DNA of 64,000 nucleotides from Mycoplasmopsis phocirhinis (GTDB taxonomy: Bacteria; Bacillota_I; Bacilli_A; Mycoplasmatales; Metamycoplasmataceae), in NCBI RefSeq assembly GCF_004216495.1, contig NZ_CP034841.1:1-64000 (forward strand), in the 5' to 3' direction. The stretch's first letter is position 1. Each line of letters begins with the position of its first letter. The position numbers and the translations under genes are program-made. Under the pieces are notes generated by a model. That model worked only from the letters and a program-made list of their open reading frames with translations, did no database searches and had not been told where the DNA came from. Below are positions 61,960-64,000 of this stretch, in pieces.

Positions 61960-63378
61960 TTAATTTTTATGTTTTGTGTCCAATATAGACTTAATGATAT
62001 CGATTGCTTTTGTCGGGTTTATTTGACCACCAGAAATTTTCATTAAAGAACCCTGAATCATTTTTAAAACTCTTTCAGGTCTTGTAGGATATTCATCTAC
62101 AACTTTTGTGTTTTGAACTATAACTTCATTAACTCATTGAGTAATTTTTATAGGATCAGAAATTTGTGATAAATTATGTTTTTTTACTAATTCTTCAATA
62201 TTTCCATTGAAATTTTGAAGTAATGGAATTAATTTTTTAAATGCTCTACCACTTATGGTTTCATTATCTAATAACGAAATTGCTTGCTCAAGATATAAAG
62301 TTTTTATACCTAATTCAACTACATGTTTGTTGTTTGAATTGGCAAGTGAAACAACTTCGGCAAAAAATAATTTTGCTAATTTATCTTTATCTAAAACATT
62401 AATTGAATCAAAATAATTTGCCAATTCTAAATCATTAACAAGTGAATTGATATAAATTTGGGCAATATTGTTTTGTTTATATCTTTGTTCTCTTTGTCAA
62501 GGTAATTCATTTAATTTAATTGAGTTAATAAATTCATCGCTTAATTTAATGATTGGAATATTTGGTTCTGGAAAATATTTATAATCTATTTCGCCTGTTT
62601 TATCACGCATTGAAATATTTGATTGAGTTTCGGGGTCAAAACGTTTAGTTTCTTGTAATATTTTTTCGCCAAGTCTTAATTTTTTGCTTTGTATTTCAAT
62701 TTCATTTTCTATTGCTTTAGCAATTCCGCGAAAAGTGTTAATATTTTTAATTTCAACTTTAGTTCCTAAAACGTCAAAACCTCTAGGTCGCAATGAAATA
62801 TTTATATCTGCGCGCAATGAACCTTCTTCCATTTTAGCATCTGAAATACCAAGTGCAAGGGCAATTTGACGAATGTAACTAACATATTCTACTGCTTGTT
62901 GAGCACTTTTAATTGAGGGAGTAGTTACAATTTCAATTAAGGGCACACCTGCGCGATTATAATCTAATTTTGTCACTTCACCGTGATGTTGTCTTGCTGT
63001 GTCTTCTTCTAAATGAATTCTTTCAATCAATACCTTTGAACCTGTTTGTTGATTAGTTATTATTTGTCCATTACAACCTATTGGTCGATAAAATTGAGTA
63101 ATTTGGTAACCTTTTGGTAAATCTGGATAAAAATAATTTTTACGATCAAAATGCAATTCAGTGTCAATATCCATTTGTAAAGCTTTGGCTAATTTAATTG
63201 CACTAATAACAGCTTCTTTATTTAATAAAGGTAAAGTTCCAGGATAACCTAAATCTATTTGGCTAACTGTAGTATTTGGCTGGGCGCTAAAATCAATTCT
63301 AGCAGGCGAAAACATTTTGGTTTTAGTGTTTAATTCTAAATGAATTTCTATCCCTATGACTACATCAAAACTATTCAT
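61960..63378 (-). CDS. gatB: Asp-tRNA(Asn)/Glu-tRNA(Gln) amidotransferase subunit B
   Basis: 472 residues; with GatA and GatC converts Glu-tRNA(Gln) to Gln-tRNA(Gln). Seen: FDVVIGIEIHLELNTKTKMF, DLGYPGTLPLLN, FDRKNYFYPDLPKGYQITQF, HLEEDTARQ, DYNRAGVPLIEIVT, RADINISLRPRG, and the YqeY-like C-terminal tail. ATG overlaps the gatA stop by eight bases. TGA codons encode Trp. Confidence 0.96.
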
Positions 63379-64000
63379 TTTTGCCTCCTAAAAATTCTTC
63401 AATTCAAAGCGTATGTGAAAGTAGTTTTTCATCTGTATAAATAGCTGAATCAATTGCTAAATTAACACCCAAATTATTATCATTTTTAATTCAAGGTATA
63501 GTTATTGATGGATTTCCGGTTAAATTTGAAGTTGTTAAAATATATTCCATAAAATCATATGATTTGTTTTTTGTTGAATCGATAAAAGGTGCAATATCGG
63601 CACTAGCCGAGTAAATTACAATATCGTAATTAGAGAGTAAATTATCTCAATATTCTTTGATTAATCTTCTTACTTGTTGTGCTTTAATAAATAATTCTTT
63701 TTGGTTTTGTGAAAACAAAAAAATACTTCCTAATGTTAATCTTCTTTGAACCATTTTGCCAAAACCTTGTGAACGTGTGTTAGTAATGATTTGCTCCCAA
63801 TTGTGTCCTGATCTTCTTTGACCAAAGGCAATTCCATTTAAATTTGCTAAATTAGAAGAGGCTTCAGAATATGAAATAATGTCATAAACCGGCTTTACTG
63901 CTCGCAATAAATCTTCATTAATTTTGACTTTTTCAACTTTTATGTCAGTACTTTGTAGTTTTTTAATTAAATCATTATAAGCATTGTTTGTGAATTGTGC
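63371..64000 (-). CDS. gatA: Asp-tRNA/Glu-tRNA amidotransferase subunit A (partial)
   Basis: C-terminal 209 residues; the 5' part lies beyond the window. Matches the end of the amidase: VYDIISYSEASSNLANLNGI then AFGQRR, SQGFGKMVQRRLTLG, a typical YDIVIYSASADIAP stretch, and MEYILTTSNLTGNPSITIPW. Ends EEFLGGKNE with stop TAG inside the gatB start region. The catalytic Ser-Ser-Lys is upstream of this window. Confidence 0.9.

Noticed and set aside
1-64000. CRISPR arrays, insertion sequences, integrative elements, rRNA genes
   Set aside because: I saw no regularly spaced direct repeats, transposase or integrase motifs, or rRNA-like segments by eye.

Overview
This is a wall-less mollicute chromosome of the Mycoplasmopsis/Metamycoplasma kind, at the replication origin. 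The DNA is very AT-rich. Almost every real gene is read through in-frame TGA codons at tryptophan positions, and a tRNA-Trp with anticodon UCA lies at 17456-17530, so translation table 4 applies and only TAA and TAG stop. Release factor RF1 (prfA) is present. All coordinates below were rebuilt with TGA as Trp. I cannot name the species from this window.

Layout. 1-3 kb: dnaA, oriC with two perfect DnaA boxes, dnaN, S4 protein. 3-8.2 kb (minus): PQ-loop membrane protein, alpha/beta hydrolase, lplA, then rpmH-rnpA-yidC. 8.4-13.6 kb (plus): a surface cluster with a serine-protease-like lipoprotein of the Ig-protease (MIP/DUF31) type, a membrane protein and an M23-like lipoprotein. 13.7-16.4 kb (minus): a compact operon PHP phosphoesterase - SMC/RecF-like ATPase - small protein, the best candidate here for a poorly described system. 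16.7-20.9 kb: ECF S-component, tRNA-Trp, DegV, pdhA-pdhB. 21-26 kb: rpsT, then rimP-nusA-rnpM-infB and apt. 26-30 kb (minus): MnuA-like nuclease lipoprotein and a repeat-containing surface lipoprotein. 30-37.4 kb (minus): 5'-3' exonuclease, dnaE, tex with an amber stop, membrane protein. 37.4-42.6 kb: def, rsmD, SRP RNA, LacI-type regulator, smpB, trxA, gyrB. 42.7-47.6 kb (plus): YitT-type protein, hydrolase, restriction-endonuclease-like protein, nadE, yebC. 47.7-53.8 kb (minus): hydrolase, nitroreductase, rnhB, a membrane protein with a Rho-N-like tail, rluD, a double kinase, Nudix. 53.9-64 kb: fused Pst permease, acpP, prmC-prfA, asnA, TM2 protein, membrane protein, rplK-rplA, SNase lipoprotein, gatB and the end of gatA.

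How it works together. The set is a reduced heterotroph: lipoate ligase serves the pyruvate dehydrogenase, surface nucleases plus apt point to nucleotide scavenging, and AsnA, NadE and Asp/Glu-tRNA amidotransferase fill small metabolic gaps. No insertion sequence, prophage or CRISPR array is visible.

The strongest regulatory pattern is a recurrent start architecture: a TATAAT box, exactly six bases, then ATG with no Shine-Dalgarno sequence. It occurs in front of nine genes, and two more have near-consensus boxes, implying widespread leaderless mRNAs. Other genes carry clear AGGAG-type sites, so two initiation modes coexist.
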